Part shown: positions 51,087 through 60,733 of the stretch, one piece after another
Numbering within the stretch: the first letter of the stretch is position 1
Layout: each line of letters begins with the position of its first letter
Source of the DNA: Lacrimispora xylanisolvens
Lineage (GTDB): Bacteria; Bacillota; Clostridia; Lachnospirales; Lachnospiraceae
Length of the DNA: 64,000 bases
Direction of reading: 5' to 3'
NCBI GenBank assembly: GCA_017084465.1
Contig: CP070896.1
Span: 4,391,501 to 4,455,500, forward strand
The notes under the pieces: model-generated
What the model was told of the DNA's origin: nothing
What the model saw: the letters and a program-made list of their open reading frames with translations, nothing else
The model's database searches: none
Translations under genes and position numbers: made by a program

Positions 51087-51106
51087 GGGTGGACCACCCG
51101 TATAAT
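51087..51106 (+). promoter_or_regulatory. Palindrome and -10 box before the sugar ABC operon
   Basis: GGGTGG-A-CCACCC (51087-51099) directly precedes TATAAT (51101-51106). No good -35 box is present at the right distance, which suits an activator-dependent promoter controlled by the response regulator. Confidence 0.5.
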
Positions 51107-51153
51107 AAACCCAGGCACAAAAAGTGTGTAGAAACCAGAGAGGAGGATATGGC

Positions 51154-52694
51154 ATGGGACAGGAATTGTTTCGAATGGACGGAATCAGCAAAAGCTTTCC
51201 TGGAGTCAAAGCTCTCGATAAAGTAAGTCTGTCTGTAAATAAGGGAGAAGTTCTGGGACTGGTAGGTGAAAACGGTGCTGGAAAATCCACCCTGATGAAG
51301 ATATTGTCCGGTGTTCACCGGGCTGATGAAGGAGAAATCTTTATCGAAGGTGAGAAAGTAGTAATTGATTCTGTGGCCAAAGCCCATGATCTTGGAGTAA
51401 GTATTATCATGCAGGAATTAAATATGTGCGGTCATTTAAGCGTTGCAGATAATATTTTCATTGGCAGAGCCCACAAAAAAGGAATCTTTATCGATGACAA
51501 AAAGATGCACGAGGAGGCTCAGAAGATTCTCGATGATCTTGGGATTGATATAAACACCTATGCAATGGTAGGCAGCTTAAGCATTGCCAAACAGCAGATG
51601 GTGGAAATTGCGAAAGCAATCAGCTTCAATTCAAAAATACTGGTTCTTGATGAGCCGACAGCAACCCTGACTGAAAAAGAGATCGACCAGCTGTTTGGCA
51701 TTATCAGACGTCTGAAGGAAAAGGGAGTTGGAATGGTGTATATCTCCCACCGTATGGCGGAATTAAATCAGATTTGTGAACGGGTTACCATTATCCGTGA
51801 CGGTCAGTATATCGGAACCAGGAACTTAAACGAAATCACCATGGACGAACTGGTTAATATGATCGTTGGTCGTTCCCTGGATGATAAATATCCCAAGCAT
51901 ACAGAAAAATCGGCGATATTGTTCTGGAGGCAAAAAATGTCAAAAGAGGAACCAAAGTCAATGCCGATTATTTATGTGTAAGAAAAGGCGAGATTCTTGG
52001 AATCTCTGGTCTGGTAGGAGCAGGAAGAACAGAGCTGATGCGCTGCATCTTCGGAGCGGACCAACCGGATTCCATGGAGCTGATTATGGAAGGAAAGCCG
52101 ATTAAGGTTAATTCCGTTATTCAGGCAATCAAGCATGGAATCGGTTATGCAACAGAGGACAGAAAGAGAGACGGACTGGCTCTTGGACTGGATATCAAAT
52201 ACAATACCAACATGGCTCATCTTCCAAACATCACCCGTTTTGGATTTATCGATGATAAGGCAGGACTGGTCAATGCTGAGAAATACGTAAAGCGTCTTCG
52301 TACAAAAACGCCAAGCGTCCATCAGCTTTGCGGGAACTTATCCGGTGGAAACCAGCAGAAGGTAGTTCTTGCAAAATGGCTGTGCAACGATGTAAAAGTT
52401 TTAATTGTAGATGAACCCACAAGAGGTATTGACGTTGGTGCCAAATATGAGGTGTACGAACTGTTTAACCAGCTAAGCGACCAGGGTGTATCTATTATTA
52501 TGATATCTTCCGAGCTTCCTGAGATTCTTGGAATGAGTGACCGTATTTTAGTCATTCATCAGGGAGAGATAAACGGAGAACTGAATGCGAAAGAAACCAC
52601 CCAGGAAGAGATCTTATATCTGGCAGCTGGCTATAACAAACTTGAAGGAAAACCGGCGCCTACATTAGGTGTGGGAAATAGAAAGGGAGATTAA
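51154..52694 (+). CDS. Sugar ABC transporter ATPase (RbsA/MglA family), frameshifted as read
   Basis: 513 residues after joining, ATG 51154 with GAGGAGG upstream. Two ABC domains: the first with Walker A GENGAGKST and Walker B LVLDEPTATLT; the second with the degenerate GLVGAGRTELMR, signature LSGGNQQKVVLAKWL and IVDEPTRGIDVGAK. An A5 run near 51910 should be A6 (reads TEKIGDIVLEAKNVKRG). It energises CUT2 uptake of a monosaccharide. Confidence 0.95.
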
Positions 52695-52696
52695 GA

Positions 52697-53746
52697 ATGA
52701 TGAACTTAAAAGCAAAGGGACAGGAGAAGAAAGCCGGCTCATTTGGTAAAATGGATGCAGCAACACGCCGGGCGATCTTTTCTATCGGAATCCTGATCGG
52801 ACTGTTTGTTCTGTTTTCACTTCTTCAGCCGGCTAAGTTTCTGGCTCCGGCTAATTTACAGAACCTTCTGCAGCAGATTGTAACCTATACGATCATCGGC
52901 TGCGGTCTGACTTTCTGCCTTGTCTGCGGCGGAAACGATTTATCAGCAGGTGCTTCCATGGCGTTGTCCGGTATTATTATGGTAGCGCTTTTAATGCAGG
53001 GACTGCCCCTGTGGCTGTGCATTATACTCTGTCTGACCATGGGTATTATGACCGGTATTATGAATGGATTTTTTATCGAGATACTTGGTGTTGTTCCGTT
53101 CGTTGCAACTCTTGCAACCCAGTGGGTATACCGTGGTATGGCCAACGTACTGGTTAACGGAGCACCTCTTTATACAACCAATATTCCTTCCGAGCAGGTT
53201 CAGAAACAGTTCTATGTTCTGGGAGGCGGAAGAATCGGTGGAACCGGTCTTCCATACAGCGTTATCATCACTCTGGTTTATGCATTAATTCTTGGAGTAG
53301 TACTGGCTAAAATGCGGATCGGACGTCAGATTTATGCCTGCGGTTCCAACCTTGAGGCAGCTAAGCTTTCCGGTATCAATGCAGTAAAAACACGTATGTT
53401 TGCATATTGCATCTCCGGTTTATCCGCTGCAATCTGCGGTATCCTGGTAGCTTCAAGACTTTCCAGTGCACAGCCGACAGCCGGTAACGGATACGAGATG
53501 GAGGCAATTGCCGCTTCCGTACTTGGTGGAATCGCCATCTCAGGTGGAGAAGGAACTGTTTTAAATACAGTAATTGGAGCTCTGATGATGGGTGTAATCC
53601 GGAACGGACTGAACTTAAACGGTGTCAACTCCTTCTGGCAGCAGATGATTGTAGGAATTATCCTGTTGATTGCAGTTGCTTCCCAGACAGCAAAAAAGAG
53701 CGGTGACTTAGGGGCACTCAAGCGGTTTTTTGGCTTGAAAAAATAA
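52697..53746 (+). CDS. Sugar ABC transporter permease (RbsC family)
   Basis: 349 residues with about ten hydrophobic segments, 2 bases after the ATPase stop. Family features LVCGGNDLSAGASMALSGI, GFFIEILGVVPFVATLATQWVYRG and GNGYEMEAIAASVLGGIAISGGEG. Forms the CUT2 channel as a dimer. Confidence 0.95.
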   Translation: MMNLKAKGQEKKAGSFGKMDAATRRAIFSIGILIGLFVLFSLLQPAKFLAPANLQNLLQQIVTYTIIGCGLTFCLVCGGNDLSAGASMALSGIIMVALLMQGLPLWLCIILCLTMGIMTGIMNGFFIEILGVVPFVATLATQWVYRGMANVLVNGAPLYTTNIPSEQVQKQFYVLGGGRIGGTGLPYSVIITLVYALILGVVLAKMRIGRQIYACGSNLEAAKLSGINAVKTRMFAYCISGLSAAICGILVASRLSSAQPTAGNGYEMEAIAASVLGGIAISGGEGTVLNTVIGALMMGVIRNGLNLNGVNSFWQQMIVGIILLIAVASQTAKKSGDLGALKRFFGLKK

Positions 53747-53779
53747 ATAAAAAACTATATAATTCAGGAGGAAAAGAAA

Positions 53780-54862
53780 ATGAGAAAGAGTAAATTAGCA
53801 GCAGTTGTATTAGCGGCAGCTATGGCAGTAACAGGCCTTGCAGGCTGTGGCAGTACATCTTCAAGCGGAACAGCAGCAACGACTGCAGCAGGTGAGACAA
53901 CCACTGCAGCTGCTGGAGATAAGACCACAGAGGCAGCAAATACAGATAAAAAATCCGGCGAAAAGACCATTTACGTAATTGTAAAGGTACTTGGAAACCA
54001 GTACTGGAGTGTTCTTCAGGCTGGAGCGGAGCAGGCAGGCAAGGAATTAGGCTGTAATGTAGTCGTAGTCGGAACCGCTCTGGAATCCGATATTGAAGGA
54101 CAGCTTACCCTTCTTCAGAATGCAGTATCTGCTCAGGCGGACGGAATCGTAATCGCTCCACTTGACAGCGTTTCCTTAGATGCACCAATTACAGAAGCAT
54201 ACAAATCAGGAACTCCGGTTGTACTGGTAGATACCGTAATTAAAAGCGATAACTACAGCGCCGCTCTGTTAACAAATAACGTGGAAGCTGGAAAAACAGC
54301 AGCTGACGAACTGATCGCCCGCTTAAAGAACAGAGGGATTTCTGAGACAGAAGAGGCACAGATTGCAATTCAGGTTGGTTCCACTGGTTCCCAGACAATC
54401 AATGACCGTGTAAAAGGCTTCAATGAATATTGGGAAGCAAATGCACCTAAGTCCTGGAAGGTTTTAAACAACGACATCAAGGTAAATGACGGTGACATCA
54501 GCAAGGCAGTTGGTTTCTGCCAGGATTTCATTACAACTTATCCCAACTTAAAGGGAGTATTTGGTCCTAACAATGGTTCTACTGTAGGCTTTGTAACTGG
54601 TTTAACAGAAACCGGACGGGATGATATCTCCATGGTTGGATTCGATTTCTCAGCAGAGATCGAGACCATGATCCGCAGCGGAAAGTTCGATGTAGCTTCT
54701 GTTGTTCAGCGCCAGTACTACATGGGCTATGATGGTGTTAAAACTGCTCTTCAGATTGCTGATGGCGGTGAAATTAAAGATAAAACTGTTGATACCGGAG
54801 TTATTCTGGTGGATAAAACAAATGTGGATGATAAGGAAATTCAGAGTATCATTAATCCTTAA
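53780..54862 (+). CDS. Sugar-binding lipoprotein (RbsB family)
   Basis: 360 residues. Lipobox LAGC at about residue 23, Ala/Thr-rich linker, then a periplasmic-binding-protein type I fold (IYVIVKVLGNQYWSVLQAGAEQAGKELGC; IVIAPLDSVSLDAPI; MVGFDFSAE). It delivers the sugar to the RbsA/C-type transporter. AGGAGG precedes ATG. Confidence 0.95.
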   Translation: MRKSKLAAVVLAAAMAVTGLAGCGSTSSSGTAATTAAGETTTAAAGDKTTEAANTDKKSGEKTIYVIVKVLGNQYWSVLQAGAEQAGKELGCNVVVVGTALESDIEGQLTLLQNAVSAQADGIVIAPLDSVSLDAPITEAYKSGTPVVLVDTVIKSDNYSAALLTNNVEAGKTAADELIARLKNRGISETEEAQIAIQVGSTGSQTINDRVKGFNEYWEANAPKSWKVLNNDIKVNDGDISKAVGFCQDFITTYPNLKGVFGPNNGSTVGFVTGLTETGRDDISMVGFDFSAEIETMIRSGKFDVASVVQRQYYMGYDGVKTALQIADGGEIKDKTVDTGVILVDKTNVDDKEIQSIINP

Positions 54863-54888
54863 TCAGTTCATACTATATAAAATATCAG

Positions 54889-54919
54889 ACGCTTCCCCTG
54901 TAATCAGGGGAGGCGTTTT
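54889..54919 (+). terminator. Hairpin between binding protein and DctP genes
   Basis: ACGCTTCCCCTG pairs with CAGGGGAGGCGT (one wobble) around TAAT, then TTTTGGGGG. Probably a leaky terminator lowering expression of the following gene. Confidence 0.55.
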
Positions 54920-54931
54920 GGGGGTACAGGA

Positions 54932-55969
54932 ATGAACAAACGTATAATAAAAATTGGGGGAGCAGTCCTTTTGGCAGGAGCGGTTATTACGGCTTCTTTT
55001 AGTTATTTTCATAAAGAAAATCCGTCAGACTCTCTTTTTTCTTCCGGAGAACAAGCTCCGGAATATGTATTTACCTATGCCGATAACCAGCCGGATGATT
55101 ATCCCACAACACAGGGGGCAAAAAAGTTTGCCCAGCTGGTATGGGAAAGGACGGAAGGACGAATTAAGATAAAAGTCTTTTCCGGAGGGGAAATGGGTAA
55201 CGAAAATGAGATCGCGGAGCAGGTTCAGTATGGGGGAATTGATTTTGCCCGCGTGTCCATTATGACACTGACTGATGTAAATCCCAAATTCAACGTATTG
55301 CAGCTGCCTTATCTTTACCGGGATGAAACTCATATGTGGAAGGTTCTTGACGGCGAAATCGGAGACGAGTTTATGAATGATCTAAAAGGCAGCGGGGCGG
55401 TTGCCTTATCCTGGTATGATGCCGGTGCAAGACATTTTTATAATACCAAACGCCCCATCGAACGGGTGGAGGACATCAGAAAGATGAGAATCCGGGTTGC
55501 AAAGTCGGATATGATGGCTGCCGTAGTAGAGGCATTGGGAGCGAAAGCTGTTCCACTGGCATATTCCGATGTGTATGCAGCATTAGAAACCGGTTATATC
55601 GACGGCGCAGAAAATAACTGGCCTTCCTATGAAACTATGAATCACTACGAGGTGGCAAAATACATTACCATTGACGCCCACAGCCGAATACCAGAGCTGC
55701 AGCTTGCTTCCCAGGCAACCTGGGACCGGTTAAGCGAGAAAGACAGGGAAATAATCAAACAATGCGGGGAAGAATCTGCAACGTATGAGCGACAGATCTT
55801 TACCGAAAGGGAGCAGAATGTAAGGGATCGTCTGATTAAAGCCGGCTGTATCGTAACTGAGTTAAGCCCGGCGGAGCTGATCCGTTTCCGCAGTGCCGTG
55901 ATGACTGTTTATCAGACCTATTGCAAGGATTATATCGATGTAGTAAACCGGATAGCCCAGGTACAGTAA
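54932..55969 (+). CDS. TRAP-type (DctP family) solute-binding protein without its transporter
   Basis: 345 residues. The N-terminal hydrophobic segment (IGGAVLLAGAVITASFSYF) has no lipobox, so it is a signal anchor or signal peptide. The DctP fold shows GAKKFAQLVWERTEGRIKIKVFSGGEMGN, LQLPYLYRDETHMWKVL and the carboxylate-binding Arg region DIRKMRIRVAKSDMM, then GYIDGAENNWPSYE. No DctQ/DctM membrane subunits are nearby. Position after a kinase, response regulator and CUT2 ABC system suggests a ligand-presenting sensor accessory; this is inference. Confidence 0.9.
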   Translation: MNKRIIKIGGAVLLAGAVITASFSYFHKENPSDSLFSSGEQAPEYVFTYADNQPDDYPTTQGAKKFAQLVWERTEGRIKIKVFSGGEMGNENEIAEQVQYGGIDFARVSIMTLTDVNPKFNVLQLPYLYRDETHMWKVLDGEIGDEFMNDLKGSGAVALSWYDAGARHFYNTKRPIERVEDIRKMRIRVAKSDMMAAVVEALGAKAVPLAYSDVYAALETGYIDGAENNWPSYETMNHYEVAKYITIDAHSRIPELQLASQATWDRLSEKDREIIKQCGEESATYERQIFTEREQNVRDRLIKAGCIVTELSPAELIRFRSAVMTVYQTYCKDYIDVVNRIAQVQ

Positions 55970-56043
55970 TATATTTCCTGACTACGTTTTCCCATTCCTG
56001 GCAACCATATGATTAAATAATGGAGACAGGAGGGTTCTGGTAA

Positions 56044-56937
56044 ATGGCAGAAGGGAAAACCAATGGAAAATTCTTTATTGGCTGGTATTTTAAGATGCAG
56101 TGTGGAGACACTGTTCTGGCGCTGATTCCAGGGCTTATAAGGGATGGAACAGGAAAACGCCTACCATTTTTACAGGTCATATGGAACGAAAACGCCTGCT
56201 GGCTGGAATTTAAAGAAGAGGATTTTTATATTGACTGGAATCAAAAAAGAATTATACTGGGTAATAATATCTTTTCCCGCAGGGGCGTCCGGCTGAATAT
56301 AAAGACAGAAGACATTTCATTAAAAGGAATCATTCGTTTTGGACCCATTACCCCAATCCAGTATTCCATTATGGGCCCGTTTCAGTACATGCCTTTTATG
56401 GAATGTAAACATGAGATCATCAGCATGTCCCACAGACTGTCCGGAAAGGTGAAACTAAACGGCGATGTATTGGACTTTATTGGGGGAATGGGATATATAG
56501 AAGGAGACAGAGGGACATCATTTCCCGAAAGCTACCTCTGGATTCAGTGCAATGCATTTTCTGAAAATGCTTCCGTCATGGTTTCCATTGCAAAAATCCC
56601 CTGGCTGGGACTTCGGTTTGAGGGCTGTATCTGTGTAGTCATGTATCAGGGAAAAGAATACCGGTTTGCTACTTACCTGGGAGCCAGAGTGGTCAGCAAA
56701 CGGGAGACGGCAGTCATTATAAAACAGGGAGCCTGTGTTCTGAAAGTATTTCTTTCCAATCAAAACAGGAAGGATGAAAAGCGGTTTGCTCATAAACTTC
56801 GGGCGCCAGTTCAGGGAGAGATGAGCCGTTTTATTAAGGAAGAGCATCTGCTTCGTGGAAGGTTTTTGCTGTATAAGGGAGAGAACATGATATTTGATCT
56901 CTCCAGTAATTCCGTTAGTTTTGAATACGATTTATAG
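56044..56937 (+). CDS. Tocopherol cyclase-family protein of unknown role
   Basis: 297 residues, no signal peptide. Motifs typical of the tocopherol_cycl family: GWYFKMQCGDTVLALIPG at the N-terminus, YIEGDRGTSFPESYLWIQCN in the middle and beta-rich C-terminal strands. Clostridia make no tocopherol, so the enzyme activity is unlikely as named; lipocalin-like hydrophobic ligand binding is an alternative. GGAGG lies upstream. It is the last gene of the sugar ABC locus, ended by a strong hairpin. Confidence 0.8.
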   Translation: MAEGKTNGKFFIGWYFKMQCGDTVLALIPGLIRDGTGKRLPFLQVIWNENACWLEFKEEDFYIDWNQKRIILGNNIFSRRGVRLNIKTEDISLKGIIRFGPITPIQYSIMGPFQYMPFMECKHEIISMSHRLSGKVKLNGDVLDFIGGMGYIEGDRGTSFPESYLWIQCNAFSENASVMVSIAKIPWLGLRFEGCICVVMYQGKEYRFATYLGARVVSKRETAVIIKQGACVLKVFLSNQNRKDEKRFAHKLRAPVQGEMSRFIKEEHLLRGRFLLYKGENMIFDLSSNSVSFEYDL

Positions 56938-56943
56938 TGAGGA

Positions 56944-56982
56944 TAGCTGTAATCTTACAATTTATTAAGATTACGGCTATTA
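56944..56982 (+). terminator. Terminator after the tocopherol cyclase-like gene
   Basis: A 14-bp stem TAGCTGTAATCTTA with TAAGATTACGGCTA (one wobble), then a T-rich tail. Confidence 0.75.
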
Positions 56983-57000
56983 TTCTGAATAAATATTAAG

Positions 57001-57029
57001 TTGGCATTGAGAAGACGGATTGTTATAAT
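57001..57029 (+). promoter_or_regulatory. Sigma-A promoter of the membrane chemoreceptor
   Basis: TTGGCA (57001-57006), 17-bp spacer, TATAAT (57024-57029), about 43 bp before the ATG. Confidence 0.7.
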
Positions 57030-57071
57030 GGAATTAGAAACAAAATAACAAATCGAAAGTGGGGACTAGAG

Positions 57072-58746
57072 ATGAAAAAATCAGGAAAAAGTATTTCAAC
57101 AAGGCTGAAACGGGTATTTGCAATTCTGGTTTTTATTATTTTTCTTTCTTCAGTATTTTCGCTGATCAGTTTTCGCAGCATTGGGAACAACATGTCAACA
57201 TTTTACAGGATCCAATATGAGACAACGAAAAAACAGATGGAAATCCGTAAGGATGTACAGACCATTAATAAACGAATTCTTTGGGCTGCCATTCGGGAAG
57301 ATGCTTCTGTTACTGCAGAGCAAAAAAAAGAAATAGAAGGAAGATTCGAGAAAATTGTAAAATATATTGCTGTTATCAAAGAGAATCTGAAGGATAAACA
57401 GTCAGGAGAAGCATTGGACAAGGCATTTGACGATTTCCAGAAAGATACCGGCGATCTGCTTTCTATGCTGGAAAAGGGAGATACAAAAGGAGCCGTGGAG
57501 TATTACCAGACTACCTTCAATGATGTTTCAGAAGTACTGGCGGATGCACTGGATAAAACCGGTTCCCAGGCGGATGAAGCAGCTCTTGCAAAATATACAA
57601 ACAGTCAGAGAGTTGAGAATGCTGCCACAGCATGTCTGGCATTTTTCTCCCTGATCTCTCTGATGATTGCGCTTCTCATGGGAAAACGTCTGACCAAGTC
57701 CATTGCTGTTCCATTAAAAGAGATACAGGATGCAGCAGGAGAGTTTGCCAAAGGTAATTTACATAAGGCCATTGCTTACGAATCAGAAGACGAAATCGGT
57801 CAGGCAGCCATGAGCTTACGGGAATCCATGGAGAAGATCCGAAGCTATATTATGGAAATTGATTGTGCCATGGAACAGATGGCTGGCGGTAATTTCAATG
57901 TGGATTTTAACAGTGAATTCATCGGGGATTTTAAAAATATTGAATCGTCCCTTCATTGTTTCACAGAAAAGATTTCAAGAAGTTTTGAAGAAATTAATGA
58001 GGCAGCCAATCAGGTATCAGACGGTTCCAGCCAGATATCCGAATCAGCCCGTTTTCTTGCAGTTGGAGCCGAAAACCAGGCAGGAATTGCCGGAAGATTG
58101 TCCGAGTCAGTGACTCATATTACAGAACAGATTGATGAAAATGCCAAGCTGACCAATGAAATTCAGTTGGAGATGGAACGGATAGCCCGGGATATTTCAA
58201 CGGAAAATCAGAATATGCAGGAAATGGTTTCTGCCATGAGCACCATTAAGAAGACATCTCAGGAAATCAGCAAGATGATTGTAACCATTGATGATATTGC
58301 CATGCAGACCAATCTTCTGGCATTAAACGCCTCAATCGAAGCAGCAAGAGCCGGAGAAGCAGGAAAAGGGTTTGCTGTGGTAGCCGGTCAGGTCAGTCTT
58401 TTAGCAAGTCAGAGTAAAGAGGCCGCAAAGAATTCTTCCGACTTAATCGAGGCATCGTTAAAGGCAGTGGAAGAAGGAACTGTTATAGCGGACCGGGCAG
58501 CCGGTAATTTAAATGGCGTGGCAAAAAGAAAGCAGCCAGATCATGGATAAGGTACGCAGTATTGCACAGGCTTCCTTAGATCAGGCGGATTCCGTAAAAA
58601 TGATTGAACATGGAATCGGAAAAATCTCCATGGAAGTAGATAACAATGCGGCTTCTGCAGAAGAGAATTCCGCCTCCAGCGAGGAACTTGCAGGGCAGGC
58701 TCAGAACTTAAAGGACTTAATCGGCCAGTTTCAGCTAAAAATCTGA
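57072..58746 (+). CDS. Membrane methyl-accepting chemotaxis protein, frameshifted as read
   Basis: 557 residues after joining. TM1 (about 15-37), four-helix-bundle extracytoplasmic sensor of the 4HB_MCP type ([34 protein letters not shown]), TM2 (about 190-210), HAMP, and an MCP signal domain with [25 protein letters not shown]. An A5 run near 58520 has one extra A; A4 reads [19 protein letters not shown]. It senses a ligand and signals through CheA. Confidence 0.92.
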
Positions 58747-58770
58747 AATACCTGAAGTCAATTTAGAAAA

Positions 58771-58824
58771 AAGGATACACAGGAAGGGGGCGCAACACAC
58801 CTCACAGCCTGTGTATTCTTTTTT
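58771..58824. terminator. Terminator between chemoreceptor and GNAT genes
   Basis: AAGGATACACAGG pairs with CCTGTGTATTCTT (one wobble) and is followed by a long T-run. Confidence 0.7.
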
Positions 58825-59324
58825 TATTTTGGTAGTGATAACTCATATAAACAGGCATTTAAACCATCCTCTACGTGAATTTCTCGTTTTAAAGTAAACC
58901 CACATTCACTATATAACTTTTTTAAATATTCTCTGTCTCCAAAACAGTCAAGTCTAAGATAATTTTTACACTGGGATATTGAGTGTTTCTTAATCAATTC
59001 TATTACCTCTTTCGCATATCCTTTTCCTGTATAGTCATCTTTGATTACAAGTTTATGTATATAATATGCAGAATCATTATTTTCATCATCATTCCAAAAT
59101 GAGCGGTCACTCTCAACTAATACAAATCCGCCTATTATCTCTTTGTTTTCCTGTGCAATAAACATTTCACAGTTAATATATTTCTTTAAAAATTCTTCCT
59201 TAGATAAGTACTTGGGATTCCACATAGGTTTTCCGATTTTAATAAGCCAATCTGCTTTTTCACGTAATAGCTCAAGTAATAATTCAATTTCTTCTTCTGT
59301 AATTTTGCTGATACATAGATTCAT
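58824..59324 (-). CDS. GNAT-family N-acetyltransferase
   Basis: 166 residues. The acetyl-CoA-binding segment LVIKDDYTGKGYAKEVIELIKK (motif A, Q/RxxGxG/A-like) and C-terminal LRLDCFGDREYLKKLYSECGFTLKRE fit the family. Substrate unknown; it is a lone gene convergent to the chemoreceptor. Confidence 0.9.
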   Translation of the reverse strand: MNLCISKITEEEIELLLELLREKADWLIKIGKPMWNPKYLSKEEFLKKYINCEMFIAQENKEIIGGFVLVESDRSFWNDDENNDSAYYIHKLVIKDDYTGKGYAKEVIELIKKHSISQCKNYLRLDCFGDREYLKKLYSECGFTLKREIHVEDGLNACLYELSLPK

Positions 59325-59442
59325 TTATATAATCTCCTTCTTGGGTTTGACGAAAACTATTATAGCATAATTTACAAAACTACACACATTTTAAGTATCT
59401 GCTGGATAAATAATCTATTTTATAAATATATTACAAGTATAA

Positions 59443-59493
59443 TAAACAGTATATAACAGTTGACAACAGTAATGTACTGTTATATACTGTTTA
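59443..59493 (+). promoter_or_regulatory. GntR operator overlapping a sigma-A promoter
   Basis: A perfect 18-bp inverted repeat, TAAACAGTATATAACAGT (59443-59460) and its complement (59476-59493), brackets a promoter TTGACA (59460-59465)-N17-TATACT (59483-59488). The repeat ends 3 bases before the AGGAGGGG of the GntR gene. This is a textbook autorepression layout. Confidence 0.8.
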
Positions 59494-59508
59494 TCAAGGA
59501 GGGGCGAA

Positions 59509-59879
59509 ATGAAAATAATAATAAATAATTCATCCATGCAGCCCCTGTATGACCAGATTACGGAGCAGATTAAGTGCGGTGTTATGCAGGGAACGTTAAA
59601 AGAAGGAGAAAATCTGCCATCGGTGCGTACTCTGGCAAAAGAACTGCGCATCAGTGCTTTAACAGTTAAAAGTCATATGACATTCTGGAACAGGAGGGTT
59701 TTATTGTCACTGTTCATGGAAAAGGAAGCTTTATTGCTTATGCCAGCCAGGAATTTATGCTGGAAGAAAAGAAAAAAGAGGTTGAGGCCGAACTGGAGTC
59801 GGCGATCCGTAAGGGCAGAAGCTGCGGAATGAAGGATGAGGAACTGACGGATTTGTTTTATTTGATTTTGGAGGATTAA
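59509..59879 (+). CDS. YtrA-type GntR regulator, frameshifted as read
   Basis: 123 residues after joining. Winged helix MQPLYDQITEQIKCGVMQGTLKEGENLPSVRTLAKELRISALTV, then a short helical dimerisation tail (EEKKKEVEAELESAI…LTDLFYLILED). An A4 run near 59663 should be A5 (reads VKKSYDILEQEGFIVTVHGKGSF). Its stop overlaps the ATPase start (TAATG). It probably represses its own ABC exporter operon through the dyad at 59443-59493. Confidence 0.9.
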
Positions 59880-60733
59880 TGATGCTGTTAGAAATGGAAA
59901 ATATTCAGAAAACGTATGGAGATTTTACGCTGAACTGTTCTCTTAAACTGCAGTCAGGATATATAACCGGACTGATTGGAACCAATGGTGCAGGAAAAAC
60001 CACCTTGTTTAAATCTGCGCTGGGGCTTATTACCTTAGATCAGGGTGAAGTAAAGATATTTGACAAGCCGTACAGTCAGTTGTCCCTGAAGGAAAGACAG
60101 GATATGGGAGTGGTTCTGGCAGACTCTGGATTCAGCGGGTATTTAACAATTCAGGATATAGCTAAAATAATGAAAAATATGTATCAGTTGTTTGATCAGG
60201 ACAAATTTTTAAAAAAATGCAGAGAATCTGGCCTGCCCCTGAATAAGAGGGGAAAGGATCTTTCTGCAGGAATGAAGGCCAAAGTGAGAGTATTGGCTGC
60301 TATGTCCCATGAGGCCAAACTGCTTATACTGGATGAACCTACTGCGGGACTTGATGTCCTTGCCAGAGAGGAACTGCTTGATTCTATTCGGGAGTATATG
60401 GAGCCGGGAGACCGGTCTATTTTGATCAGTTCACATATTTCAACGGATTTAGAGCAGCTTTGTGATGATCTTTATCTGATTGATCATGGAAATATTGTTT
60501 TACATGAAGAGACGGATGTACTTTTAGGGAGTTATGGTCTTTTGAAAGTAACAGAAGAACAAGAACAGAAGCTGGATAAAAGATATATTCTCCGCAGGAA
60601 AAAAGAAGCTTACGGATATCGTCTTCTTACCGATAAAATTGGATTTTACCGGGAAAGCCAGCCGGAATTTGTGATGGAAAAGGGAAGTGTTGATGAAGTG
60701 ATTACCATGATGATAAGGGGGGAACGGTTATGA
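59879..60733 (+). CDS. ABC exporter ATPase
   Basis: 284 residues. Walker A GTNGAGKTT, signature DLSAGMKAKVRVLAAMS, Walker B LLILDEPTAGLD, and SSHIS switch. The family (YtrB/BcrA-like) pairs with ABC-2 permeases and GntR repressors, often responding to cell-wall antibiotics. The start codon overlaps the GntR stop and the gene end overlaps the permease start by 4 bases. Confidence 0.93.
   Translation: MMLLEMENIQKTYGDFTLNCSLKLQSGYITGLIGTNGAGKTTLFKSALGLITLDQGEVKIFDKPYSQLSLKERQDMGVVLADSGFSGYLTIQDIAKIMKNMYQLFDQDKFLKKCRESGLPLNKRGKDLSAGMKAKVRVLAAMSHEAKLLILDEPTAGLDVLAREELLDSIREYMEPGDRSILISSHISTDLEQLCDDLYLIDHGNIVLHEETDVLLGSYGLLKVTEEQEQKLDKRYILRRKKEAYGYRLLTDKIGFYRESQPEFVMEKGSVDEVITMMIRGERL

Noticed and set aside
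54932..55969. Complete TRAP transporter
   Set aside because: No DctQ or DctM membrane genes occur upstream or downstream.
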